Assembly: GCF_000472925.1 (NCBI RefSeq)
Contig: NZ_AXAS01000063.1
Span: 166 to 47,981 of the forward strand
Direction: 5' to 3'
Length of the DNA stretch: 47,816 nucleotides
DNA from: Bradyrhizobium sp. Ec3.3
GTDB lineage: Bacteria > Pseudomonadota > Alphaproteobacteria > Rhizobiales > Xanthobacteraceae
The position numbers and the translations under genes were made by a program. Shown here one piece after another: positions 40,438 through 47,816 of this stretch (its first letter is position 1; the number at the start of each line of letters is the position of its first letter). The notes under the pieces were generated by a model. The model saw nothing but the letters and a program-made list of their open reading frames with translations. It did not search any database and was not told where the DNA came from.

Positions 40438-40655
40438 TGGTGCTGTCCATCGTCCTGCGCATCAAGCGCACGCTGGACGGTGCCGAGATCGACAAGATCA
40501 TTTTGGACGTTGAGATGCGTAAGGCGTTGGCGATTGAGCGTCGGCGGCGCGAAGAGTGGCGCAAGGCCGAGTTGGCGGCCGAGCGATTTCGGGCGGAATG
40601 TGATCCGCTTGATGCCGCACGGCTGTCATCATCCGCACACGATCAGGTGCGGTAA
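40437..40655 (+). CDS. small helical hypothetical protein
   Basis: The ATG at 40437 overlaps the previous TGA, a typical translational coupling. The 72-residue product is a charged helix (IERRRREEWRKAELAAERFR) with an N-terminal hydrophobic stretch (MVLSIVLRIK). I recognise no family. The gene is followed 55 bases later by a rho-independent terminator, supporting that it is real. Confidence 0.55.
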   Translation: MVLSIVLRIKRTLDGAEIDKIILDVEMRKALAIERRRREEWRKAELAAERFRAECDPLDAARLSSSAHDQVR

Positions 40656-40710
40656 TCAGAGACACCTAGATCGGAAGGCACGGCGGACGTAACCGGCCTG
40701 ATGATCTTGA

Positions 40711-40742
40711 AGGCCCCGACGTGCACGCGTCGGGGCCTTTTT
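40711..40742 (+). terminator. rho-independent terminator
   Basis: An 11-bp perfect stem, AGGCCCCGACG with CGTCGGGGCCT, and a six-base loop are followed by TTTT. It closes the two-gene operon upstream and separates it from the cyclase gene. Confidence 0.9.
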
Positions 40743-40853
40743 CATGACTGCTCGCTTTCGGCACTAAGCCCGTCAGCATTGCTGCTGTATCTATTGCAGG
40801 TGGCGCCGACATCTGACCCGTCGTAAGGTACCGTGCTAGTTGGGTTGCGGGCC

Positions 40854-42644
40854 ATGGTGCAAGATCGGCCAGTTCGGGTCGAGCGCAGATTGACGGCGAT
40901 CTTGGCCGCCGACGTGGCCGGATATTCGCGGCTCATGCACCACGACGAGGAAGGCACTCACGTCAAACTGAGCGCCCTTATGATGGACGCTGTCCATCCG
41001 GCTATCGCCGAGCACGGCGGCCGGATCGTGAAGAACACTGGAGATGGGTTCTTGGCGGAGTTTCCGAGCGCGGTCGAGGCTGTTCGCACCGCGATGGAAT
41101 TCCAGACCCGCATCAAGGAACTTACAGCAGGCGAGGCAGAGGACAGCCGCGTTGCCTTCCGTGTCGGCATCAACATCGGCGACGTCATCGTCGAGCCGCA
41201 TGACATCTTTGGCGACGGCGTCAACATCGCGGCACGGCTTGAGAGCATTGCAGAACCGGGCGGCATTTGCATTTCGTCTGCTGCCTATGATCACGTCCGA
41301 GGCAAGGTGGCAGTTGAGTTCACCGATCTGGGCGAACAGAGCCTCAAGAACATCGACCGGCCGGTGCGGGCCTATGCCGTCGCAGATCGGACTGAGAAAG
41401 GGGCAGAGGCTGTCCGGGCGGGGTTGGCAGCTTCTTCACGACCGCGTCTCTCGATTGTTGTGCTGCCGTTCGCCAACCTCAGCGGTGATCCCGAGCAGGA
41501 CTATTTCGTGGATGGCGTGACCGAGAGTTTGACCACTGACTTGTCACGCATCAATGGTGCGTTCGTGATTGCGCACAGCACCGCGTTCACGTTCAAGGAC
41601 AAAGCAGTCGATGTAACGAAGTTGGGACGTGAGCTGAACGTCCGCTATGTGCTCGAAGGCTCGATGCAGCGTGGTGGCAACCGCCTCCGGGTCAACGTGC
41701 AATTGATAGACGCCGAAATCGGTAATCACCTTTGGGCCGAGCGTTTTGACAAGCCAGTTGCCGATCTTTTCGACATGCAGGACGAAATCGTATCGAGGCT
41801 CGCCAACTCTTTGAATGCCGAACTCGCTGCGGCTGAGGCGCGGCGAGCCGAGCGTGCAGCCGATCCAGACGCGATGGACCTGGTTTTCCAGGGGAGAGCT
41901 TGGTGGAACAGGGGGTGGACGGCCGAATACATAGCACGAGCGCGCGGCTTCTTCGAGCGAGCCATGGCACTCGATCCCGAGAACATTGAGGCAATGGTCG
42001 GTTTGGCGTCGGTCGAAGAGGCGGAGGGAGCTGCCCTTTTGACCGACGACGCGTCAGCACGATTTGCAGCAGCCGAAGCGATCTCGACCAAAGTATTGTC
42101 CCTTGCACCGAGATGCGCTGAGGCGCACTTGGCGCTGGGCGTCGCGCTGATGTTTACGAAACGCGTGGTCCAAGGCGTCGCAGAATTCGAGCATGTGTTG
42201 ACGCTGGATCGCAATTCAGCCCTCGCACACAGTTTTATCGGGTATGCCAAGTATCTTCTTGGTTGCGGCGCAGAAATCGAAGCTCACATTAACGAGGCGC
42301 TTCGTCTCTCTCCCCTCGACACTCATGTCCACCGGTGGATCGCATGGGTCGGCGTCGCGAAGGTGGCGCTCAACGCGGACACTGAAGCAGTTGCTTGGCT
42401 GCGACGGGGCATTGAGGCCAACCCAAATTACTCCCTCGCGCATTTCCATCTCGCGGCTGTTCTCGCCCGGCTCGGCGAGATAGGTGAGGCGCAAGCGGCC
42501 GTGCAAGCGGGACTTGCACTCAATCCAATGTTTACCATCCGCCGCTTCCGTGCCAGCAATGCATGGAGCGACAATCCGGCTTACCTCGCCGGGCGCGAAC
42601 GCCAGTGTGAGGGTATGCGCAAGGCGGGGGTACCTGAGGGGTGA
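40854..42644 (+). CDS. class III adenylate/guanylate cyclase with TolB-like and TPR regions
   Basis: The protein has about 596 residues from ATG 40854; a GTG at 40833 is an alternative start seven codons earlier. The N-terminal cyclase domain has ILAADVAGYSRLM (first metal Asp), VKNTGDGFLAEF (second metal Asp), FRVGINIGDVIVE and GDGVNIAARLE, so cAMP or cGMP synthesis is likely. A TolB/FlgO-like middle part follows (SIVVLPFANLSGDPEQDYF, then GRELNVRYVLEGSMQ and LWAERFDK). The C-terminal 250 residues are TPR-like helical repeats (RARGFFERAMALDPENIEAM, LAPRCAEAHLALGVAL, NPNYSLAHFHLAAVLARLGE). This architecture is common and multi-copy in Bradyrhizobium. There is no membrane segment, so it is cytoplasmic. 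The sensed signal is unknown. The gene appears intact. Confidence 0.88.
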   Translation: MVQDRPVRVERRLTAILAADVAGYSRLMHHDEEGTHVKLSALMMDAVHPAIAEHGGRIVKNTGDGFLAEFPSAVEAVRTAMEFQTRIKELTAGEAEDSRVAFRVGINIGDVIVEPHDIFGDGVNIAARLESIAEPGGICISSAAYDHVRGKVAVEFTDLGEQSLKNIDRPVRAYAVADRTEKGAEAVRAGLAASSRPRLSIVVLPFANLSGDPEQDYFVDGVTESLTTDLSRINGAFVIAHSTAFTFKDKAVDVTKLGRELNVRYVLEGSMQRGGNRLRVNVQLIDAEIGNHLWAERFDKPVADLFDMQDEIVSRLANSLNAELAAAEARRAERAADPDAMDLVFQGRAWWNRGWTAEYIARARGFFERAMALDPENIEAMVGLASVEEAEGAALLTDDASARFAAAEAISTKVLSLAPRCAEAHLALGVALMFTKRVVQGVAEFEHVLTLDRNSALAHSFIGYAKYLLGCGAEIEAHINEALRLSPLDTHVHRWIAWVGVAKVALNADTEAVAWLRRGIEANPNYSLAHFHLAAVLARLGEIGEAQAAVQAGLALNPMFTIRRFRASNAWSDNPAYLAGRERQCEGMRKAGVPEG

Positions 42645-42689
42645 TGTCCGCAAAGCGTCGTTGGCTTTGTCAGCTTTGAACTTCGCGCG

Positions 42690-42985
42690 TCACAAATCCC
42701 GCTCCATCGCGGGATGTTTCCGGTTCTTGACTTTGAGCCAGTGCTTCGACCTGCCGGCCTGATACGGCCGGTCGCGGCGTTTTGACACCAATCCCTCAAG
42801 ACGCATTTTGCAGGTGGCGCGGAAAAGATCAGGCCCAAGCTCGCCACGCTCGAAGGGATTGACGAACACGCCCTCAGGACGCCGCGCCAGCAGGCGCTCC
42901 AAGTTCGCCTTGCGCATCGACAAGGGGAGCATGCGGAGGTCGTCACCGCCTTTCGGCAAGAAGATCGAAGGCGCAACTCACCTCG
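42690..42985 (-). pseudogene. ATP-dependent DNA ligase, fragment
   Basis: The minus strand reads DDLRMLPLSMRKANLERLLA, RRPEGVFVNPFERGELGPDL and then MRLEGLVSKRRDRPYQAGRS and KHWLKVKNRKHPA. This is the region of the adenylation domain of LigD-type ligases that ends with the EGLVSKR motif and the VKxKxR motif. The catalytic KxDG lysine region and the oligonucleotide-binding domain are both missing, and a frameshift precedes GGDDL. This is a remnant of an NHEJ-type ligase gene. Confidence 0.75.
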
Positions 42986-43053
42986 GGATGATGCCACTTG
43001 TGTCCCGCCGGGACACTCTACATCGCGCGTGCGAGATTTGAAGGCAGGTTGGG

Positions 43054-43359
43054 CTAGGGCTTGGGCCGGTAGTTGGGGCAGAAGTTTCGGGTTGCTTTCA
43101 AGACGGTGGTCTTGCCGAGGCAGACCTTGTCACATTGCGCCTGCAAGTCCAGATCAGGGTGATCGTCGAAGAACTTGGCTAAGTCCTTGCTCTCACCCGC
43201 CCCGGCGCGGTGCACCATGTAGCATGGGGGATTTTTGTCTGAAGCCGAGCAGGCATCGAAGATATACGCGATCTTGTCGCACATGCTCGCATCAAGTTTT
43301 GAAGCCTGAGCCGGACTGATCAGCAGAGCCAGTGCAATTAATTCCAGACACTTTTTCAT
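43054..43359 (-). CDS. small secreted Cys-containing hypothetical protein
   Basis: The 101-residue protein starts at ATG 43359 with GGAGGGGCG immediately upstream. MKKCLELIALALLISPAQAS is a clear Sec signal peptide with an AQA-S cleavage site. The mature part has six Cys (including SMCDKIAYIFDACSAS, NPPCYMV, CDKVCLGK and RNFCPNY), suggesting disulfides in the periplasm. I recognise no named family. Confidence 0.75.
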   Translation of the reverse strand: MKKCLELIALALLISPAQASKLDASMCDKIAYIFDACSASDKNPPCYMVHRAGAGESKDLAKFFDDHPDLDLQAQCDKVCLGKTTVLKATRNFCPNYRPKP

Positions 43360-43762
43360 CGCCCCTCCTTGGTTGTACTAAATGATGTGATGATGATAGC
43401 GGCAAAAAGCAGTGCGCGCTGGACCATTAGCTTATCCAGTGTACGAAGAGGACGAATCGGCTCCATGAGGGCGTTCTGCCGCAGGTAGATCCAAGCGTCG
43501 GCGGAAATTGAGCGGATGAGGATTAGTCCGTTAGAGGTATGCACGAAGTGTCACGAGAGCGCTTGCGCGGCGCTCATCCTTCTACACTATTCAACTACCA
43601 CGTCCTGCCGTCCGGTAAAGGCATGCAATTGATCCCCATCGACGGTCAGCATCCACCGGACGAAACGGGACAAGTCGCTCCATTTAGGAGGTCGCCATAA
43701 GTTTCTATCTGGTCGTTTATACCGCAGCCCACCTCGTTGGTGCCGTCAGCCCTCCGCTTGAT
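43360..43762. other. divergent intergenic region
   Basis: The region separates two divergent genes and should hold both promoters. Near 43610 a short frame ends in SGKGMQLIPIDGQHPPDETG, without recognised family. At 43686-43691 lies AGGAGG, discussed with the next gene. Confidence 0.4.
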
Positions 43763-44107
43763 TTGGAATGGTGCGCTCAGCGTGAGGACGAATACATCGC
43801 AGAGAACCAGAACTCCGCTCTAGTCGAGGGCGGCGTCATAAGCGGTGCTCCTTACACGTTTGCATGTGAGGAGCACGACAAGTCGCCGAAGGTGCAAGCC
43901 AAAATCGCGTCCAAAGATCGCGTTTGGTATGCCGGGTATTGCCGCGCCAGCGGACTTGCGTGCCATGATTACCTGAACGGCGACGTCGAACAGAAGGGCT
44001 ATCACTGTTACACCGTCTACCGCAATATCAACACGCCGCGCCAGAAGATCGTCAGAGACACTTGCGGGATCGCGGCGATCCTCATGAGGACCAAACAAGG
44101 GAGTTGA
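43763..44107 (+). CDS. hypothetical Cys-rich, probably exported protein
   Basis: The frame is open upstream of TTG 43763. An ideal AGGAGG (43686-43691) with five-base spacing precedes an ATA at 43697, from which the reading gives ISFYLVVYTAAHLVGAVS, a hydrophobic leader. The true start may thus be ATA, or an ATG mutated there. The remaining part has five Cys (EWCAQRED, FACEEHD, YCRASGLACHD, YHCYTVY, DTCG) and no known family. Like the gene at 43054-43359 it looks exported and disulfide-bonded. No later ATG fits a well-placed ribosome binding site. Confidence 0.55.
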   Translation: MEWCAQREDEYIAENQNSALVEGGVISGAPYTFACEEHDKSPKVQAKIASKDRVWYAGYCRASGLACHDYLNGDVEQKGYHCYTVYRNINTPRQKIVRDTCGIAAILMRTKQGS

Positions 44108-44150
44108 CCTGCCGCTCTACCATCAACGCCATGGGCCGCAGGACCTATAG

Positions 44151-44534
44151 CTAGGGCCGCAAAGCAGCTCCCCGCCGTGGCGGCCACGGTTCGCAAGCAA
44201 CTCCATCCCCGTCGCGGTCGTGATGTTTCCAATAACCGGGCTCCCCCCGTCTTGCGGGTGCCAAGCCGACCAAGCGGGCAAAATCACAGTTGGGAGCGGA
44301 CGCAATATGTCTGAGCGTTGTCGTGATCGGCCAAGAACTCGAAACACGGAGCCAAATAGCCGGATAGGCAACCAAAATGGCAGCGATAGCGATTAATGCC
44401 GTCATAGCCCACCGCAGCTTCGTAGTACGATCATGGCGCGCCGCTACCGCACGGAAGCGGCGCTGCAAGTTACGCAATCGCAGTTCAGGACCAGGGCCTG
44501 GACGAACGGGATTGGGGTTAGGAAGGTGTGGCAT
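44151..44534 (-). CDS. excalibur-domain membrane protein
   Basis: The 127-residue protein starts at ATG 44534. After a basic cytoplasmic segment it has one membrane helix (WAMTALIAIAAILVAYPAIW) and ends in an excalibur calcium-binding domain: NCDFARLVGLAPARRGEPGY, then WKHHDRDGDGVACEP, containing the DxDxDG loop. Such domains bind calcium outside the membrane. The start of the group II intron (44552) is only 18 bases away from the ATG, so the intron has separated the gene from its original promoter region. Confidence 0.72.
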   Translation of the reverse strand: MPHLPNPNPVRPGPGPELRLRNLQRRFRAVAARHDRTTKLRWAMTALIAIAAILVAYPAIWLRVSSSWPITTTLRHIASAPNCDFARLVGLAPARRGEPGYWKHHDRDGDGVACEPWPPRRGAALRP

Positions 44535-44551
44535 GAAAATTGTTAGAATGA

Positions 44552-45192
44552 GTGCGCCAGCCGCAAGCTGGTGCGATCCAGCCGGTGAAAGTCCGGTCCA
44601 AGTAAGGCGTAGCGTCCGCTTGGTAGCGAGTGTTGCGTGGCTACTGGCGACAGTAGTCATGAAGCGTACACAGCGATTGCATGGGGTGTGGGATTGAGCC
44701 ACGAAAGATCAGATATCGCAGGGGCCGAGAGTTTTCATTCACTCGAAGGCAACATGTGCGGCGCCGTTATGCGAGGTGCTGACGCCCTGCCGGGGTCGAA
44801 GGCCACATCACGTGCAAAGGGATCGCATCGGAAGCTGGGAGATCTCGGGTCTGACCGGAACGGCATAACCGTTGCCGGCCCGCATCGGGAAGGCGAGGAG
44901 CCGTAGCCGATGATGAACGGACCCGAGAAGTCTGACTCTGCCATAGTAGCTGGGAAGCCGACGAACAAAGCGGAGCGATCCGCGGCGGAGTTGGTGGAGC
45001 AAAGGGCAGGGACCAAGGGGAATGCGGGACAATGAAGCACGCGCTGGACTCTGAGCCAGACAAGCGTGACACAGGTGTTGGCTCGCATACGGCAACATCT
45101 GCCGTTGACCCTAGGTGGGAGCCGCATGCGGGAAAGCCGCACGTGCGGATCTGTGCGGGGGGCGCGAGGTAACTCGCGTCCCTACCGCGAAC
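44552..45192 (+). ncRNA. group II intron with deleted maturase gene
   Basis: The 5' end GTGCGCCAGCCGCAAGCTGG and GTGAAAGTCCGGTCCAAG are characteristic of bacterial group II intron domain I. The 3' end carries domain V (45119-45152): GAGCCGCATGCGG, GAAA loop, CCGCACGTGCGGATC with the AGC triad, CG bulge and one outer mismatch. A domain VI hairpin (GGGCGCGAG-GTAA-CTCGCGTCCC) follows and the element ends near CTACCGCGAAC. At about 640 bases it has no room for the usual 1.3-kb maturase; only its N-terminal codons remain. Splicing in cis would require a maturase in trans. The 5' boundary is better defined than the 3' boundary. Confidence 0.8.
44910..45105 (+). pseudogene. N-terminal remnant of intron-encoded reverse transcriptase/maturase
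   Basis: From ATG 44910 the frame reads MMNGPEKSDSAIVAGKPTNK and ELVEQRAGTKGNAGQ, the usual start of this type of group II RT-maturase, then reaches a TGA just before STRWTLSQTSVTQVLARIRQ. After about ten further residues it runs directly into intron domain V. All RT motifs, including YxDD, are deleted. Confidence 0.72.
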
Positions 45193-45272
45193 CACTCTGG
45201 AGCCTTGTATCACGAAGTAAGCCCTCAGTCAGCGCCAACCAAGGGACGGTGCGTTATAAGGGAGAACTAGCG

Positions 45273-46074
45273 ATGTCCAAACGATGGGGCGCTTCACTTC
45301 GCGGCCATGATTTCGACCTCCAAGACTGGCGCGAAATGCTCAAACCGGCCGGTGATCCGTGGGTTGAGGTACATGGCTCGGACACTGTGCTGCGATCTGC
45401 TTCTCTTGATGAAACTGACCTCAGCCAGTGAGGTGCGCGACCGTGTTGTCGCTCAGATTGAGCGGCTAAATGGCGCGATTTCCGTCATCAGATAGTGTCA
45501 ACCGCTCCAATTTAATGGTGTTGTCGAAGTTGCTCCCGACGGCAAGGTGCATCGAACGCTCTTCGTGGCGGGTGTCGTAAACGAGCGCTCGAGAGCTGGC
45601 GCGATAGCGGTTGCGATAAGACCAGACGGTGAGCCAAAGCCGGAGCCACCTGCGATGCCAAGTGAAGCGCAAAGGTGGTTGGCAATCGCAGACAGCGAGG
45701 ATCGTCTGGAGGATGCGCTGATCTACTTCGGCCGTGCATCTGCGACCGATCCAGGGCGGCACCCGCCAGCCTTCTGGTTCGACATCTACAAGGCGCTCGA
45801 ATGTCTCATTGACAGGTTCGGAGGTGCAGCGGCGGCAAAGGCTCGCGGCATCGGGGGGAAGCGACGGTTGAAGCAATCAGCGGCTGAGGCAGAGTTCATC
45901 AAGCTCGACTGGGCTCCGCCTAACGATGTCGAACGACTGAAACGGACCGCGAATTGGGCAAGGCACGCTCGGCGGAAGTTTGATCAGCCTTCACCTGCAA
46001 CGACCGAACAGGAAGCAAAGGACCTGATGATACGCTTGCTGCGAAAGGCATTTGAAACCGCAGGCACGCCATGA
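45273..46074 (+). pseudogene. hypothetical gene broken by a frameshift and a stop
   Basis: From ATG 45273 (GGAG upstream) MSKRWGASLRGHDFDLQDWR is clearly coding. Near 45410 the coding frame shifts, continuing as SASEVRDRVVAQIERLNGAI, meets a TAG at 45493, and resumes as PLQFNGVVEVAPDGKVHRTL through to the stop at 46074, with WLAIADSEDRLEDALIYFGR and ALECLIDRFGG. The combined product would be about 265 residues, soluble, of unknown function. A 175-residue product from GTG 45547 is still possible. Confidence 0.6.
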
Positions 46075-46582
46075 GCCTGGGCTCAGGAGCTCTTTAAGCC
46101 CGACGAGGGGAATGGTAGCTTGATCGCACGTGCAATATGTATTCGGTCACCACAAACCAAGAAGCGATTCGCGCGCTATTCCGTGTGGTCATCCACACAT
46201 TCACACACTCAAAGTGCCGCGCACCTCGAGCATTATCTCAAACCCATTCTGTCGACTCGTTGCTACACTGGCGAATGCGCTAACGCGCAAATCTGCGATT
46301 GAGGGTACGATGTATCGTCGTGCTCTGCTTGCTCCCCACCCCTATGAATGTCTCACCGGAGAGAGTTCCAAAATCAAATGAGCGCGGGGGTGTTCGCACA
46401 CCTCTACTCATTCTGTTTCTCTACCATTGAGCCCTGATCATTTGCTCTTTCTGTTTCGCTTTTTCGACGTTTTCCTCGCTGTGCGCTTCTTGATCTCAAC
46501 TTCATCGGTTCGAGGTTTAGGCAGTCGAAAGCCTCGCGAACCTCTCGCTCAATTTTCTGTCGGGGCTTAAGGCGTGATGGCA
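46075..46582. other. intergenic region without recognisable gene
   Basis: Short frames on both strands lack motifs. AT-rich parts around 46120-46300 and 46420-46480 are seen. The region ends at the IS630 element. Confidence 0.35.
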
Positions 46583-47523
46583 TTAAGTTCGATAGCCTGA
46601 ATTTTTGAGGTAGTTGGCGCACTCCTCGGAAGTGAAGGCATCGAGTGCGTGGCCGATTGCGGCGCAGACCGCGTCGACGGTTCGCGCGGCAGCTTTGCGG
46701 AGCAGGTGCTTGAGCTTGGCAAAGACCTGTTCAATCGGGTTCAGGTCGGGCGAGTATTTTGGCAGGAAGAAGAGTTTGGCGCCGACCGAACGGATGAGCT
46801 GGCGAACTGCTTTGCTCCTGTGGCTGCCGAGGTTATCCAAGACGACGATATCGCCGGGTCGAAGGACGGGCAGAAGAACCTTCTCGACATAGGTGCGAAA
46901 GCTCACGCCGTCGATCGGCCCTCGATGAACCATGGCGCATCGATCCGGTCATGGCGCAGGGCCGCCAGGAAGGTCATGGTCTTCCAGCGACCGTGGGGAA
47001 CCTTGGCGTGAAGTCTGCTCCCGTGCGGCGCCCATCCCCGCAAGGGCGCGCCATATCGGTCCTGGTCCAGGTCTCGTCGATGAAGACCAGCCGCTCAGCT
47101 TCGACGCGACCTTGATACTTTGTCCACTGGGCTCGCCGCCGCGCGACCTCGGGTCGATCGCGTTCGCCAGCCGCCACGCTTTTTTTTGAAGCTGAGCTTC
47201 TCGGAATGCACGAAGTCCCACACCGAGTGGTAGTCGACCTTCAAGCCGCGACCGGAAAGCTCGGCAACGAGACCGCGTATGGTGAAATCGCCGTCCCTGA
47301 TCCGCTGCGACAGCCAGACTGCGTGGTCTCCCGAAACCGCCTTCGGCTTGTGACCGCCCATCTGGCCAGGTTCAACGCTGCCAGTCTCCTCGACCCGCTG
47401 CATCCAGCCGATGGCAGTGCTGATCGCCACCCCAAACTGTTTGGCGGCCCGATTGCGCGACATCCCGCCCTCGATCGCGGACACGACACGCTTACGGAGA
47501 TCCAGAGAATAAGGCTTACCCAT
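46583..47523 (-). pseudogene. IS630-family transposase, frameshifted
   Basis: The minus strand from ATG 47523 encodes a helix-turn-helix part (MGKPYSLDLRKRVVSAIEGG, RNRAAKQFGVAISTAIGWMQ). At a run of eight A at about 47190 the frame changes to GERDRPEVARRRAQWTKYQG and LVFIDETWT (first catalytic Asp). Another shift near 47055 leads to LRGWAPHGSRLHAKVPHGRW, then FRTYVEKVLLPVLRPGDIVV with LDNLGSHRS (second Asp) and YSPDLNPIEQ (catalytic Glu). The A-run shift may be the programmed frameshift known from such elements; the second one looks like real decay. Confidence 0.8.
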
Positions 47524-47816
47524 CCATGCTGGCCTCCAATCCAGCCAGCATGGTGAATCAGAAACACGCTGATTTGGGAATCTTGAGGGTTCTGTGAGGT
47601 CGCGTGGCAGGCTCGAGCCGCGCGCTCGGTCGTGCGTGCGACCTCACAGAAGCCGGATTGAACGAAGCTGCGGAGTTGTGGGCGCTATGGGAGTAGTGCC
47701 GCGGATGCGGCTGCTGGGAAGGCGCGCCTGTGGTCGCCGCGCGTCGGCGACACTTTCATCGGATGTGAAGGGCCCAATTGATCGGGCCAAGGGCGCGATC
47801 CAGCGAGCGGTTTGCT
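47524..47816. other. right edge, no recognisable gene
   Basis: The first 60 bases probably belong to the IS630 end. The remaining sequence to the window edge has no coding motif that I can recognise. Confidence 0.35.

Noticed and set aside
1..47816. CRISPR arrays, rRNA genes, or a replication origin
   Set aside because: No short regularly spaced direct repeats with unique spacers, no rRNA sequence and no iteron cluster were seen.

Overview
The window looks like the edge of a rhizobial symbiosis island, most likely from Bradyrhizobium or a close relative. The evidence is a NodD-type nod box, a nodH-like Nod-factor sulfotransferase, broken nodA and nodB pieces, tts-box-like promoters of the rhizobial type III secretion regulon, and many insertion-sequence remnants and pseudogenes. 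No database search was possible; family names come from motifs recognised by eye.

Layout. 1-1116 (minus strand): a nod box drives decayed nodA'/nodB' fragments and then nodH, which runs off the left edge. 1128-2110: a decayed ISL3 transposase. 2935-10101, 19526-26485 and 27294-35873: three giant, intact, same-strand paralogues (2388, 2319 and 2859 residues) of the SKWP-repeat (RipS-like) effector family. Each is preceded by GTCAGCTT-N6-AGNT, a tts-box-like site. Between them lies debris: an outer-membrane-protein fragment fused to a broken sugar-phosphate isomerase, an apparently intact SDR dehydrogenase, a broken class II aldolase fused to a GGDEF tail, several IS scraps and broken tyrosine recombinases. 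A further effector candidate (15729-17420) sits just behind the best tts box. 36217-37306: a complete single-ORF IS. 37525-38441: an AbiEii-type toxin with its antitoxin. 38870-38915: the 3' part of a tRNA-Lys(CTT) gene, oriented as expected for the distal attachment scar of an island that lies to its left. From about 40 kb the content looks more like ordinary chromosome: small genes with a strong terminator, an adenylate cyclase/TolB-like/TPR protein, a ligase fragment, small secreted or membrane proteins, an ORF-less group II intron, a broken gene and a decayed IS630 element.

Most interesting system. The giant SKWP proteins are more than repeat proteins. After 13, 14 and 25 copies of an about 42-residue LANLVNGFSKWP repeat, all three carry a large conserved region whose ordered motifs resemble two-barrel RNA polymerases (cellular RdRP / RpoC type): DGCGFI, then GRSPYDKxNLRPF, then the metal-binding DGDFDGD, then GTDAYKSDTG. 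This is followed by a segment resembling RelA/SpoT synthetases (FHTxDSY...NHDTYKE). Two of the three end in a shikimate-kinase domain, canonical in the first copy, with a Gly-to-Asp change in the third and absent from the second. Basic nuclear-localisation-like clusters precede the repeats. The inference is a family of plant-directed type III effectors carrying polymerase-like and kinase-like modules. The genes around them are mostly broken while these very long reading frames are intact, which argues for selection.
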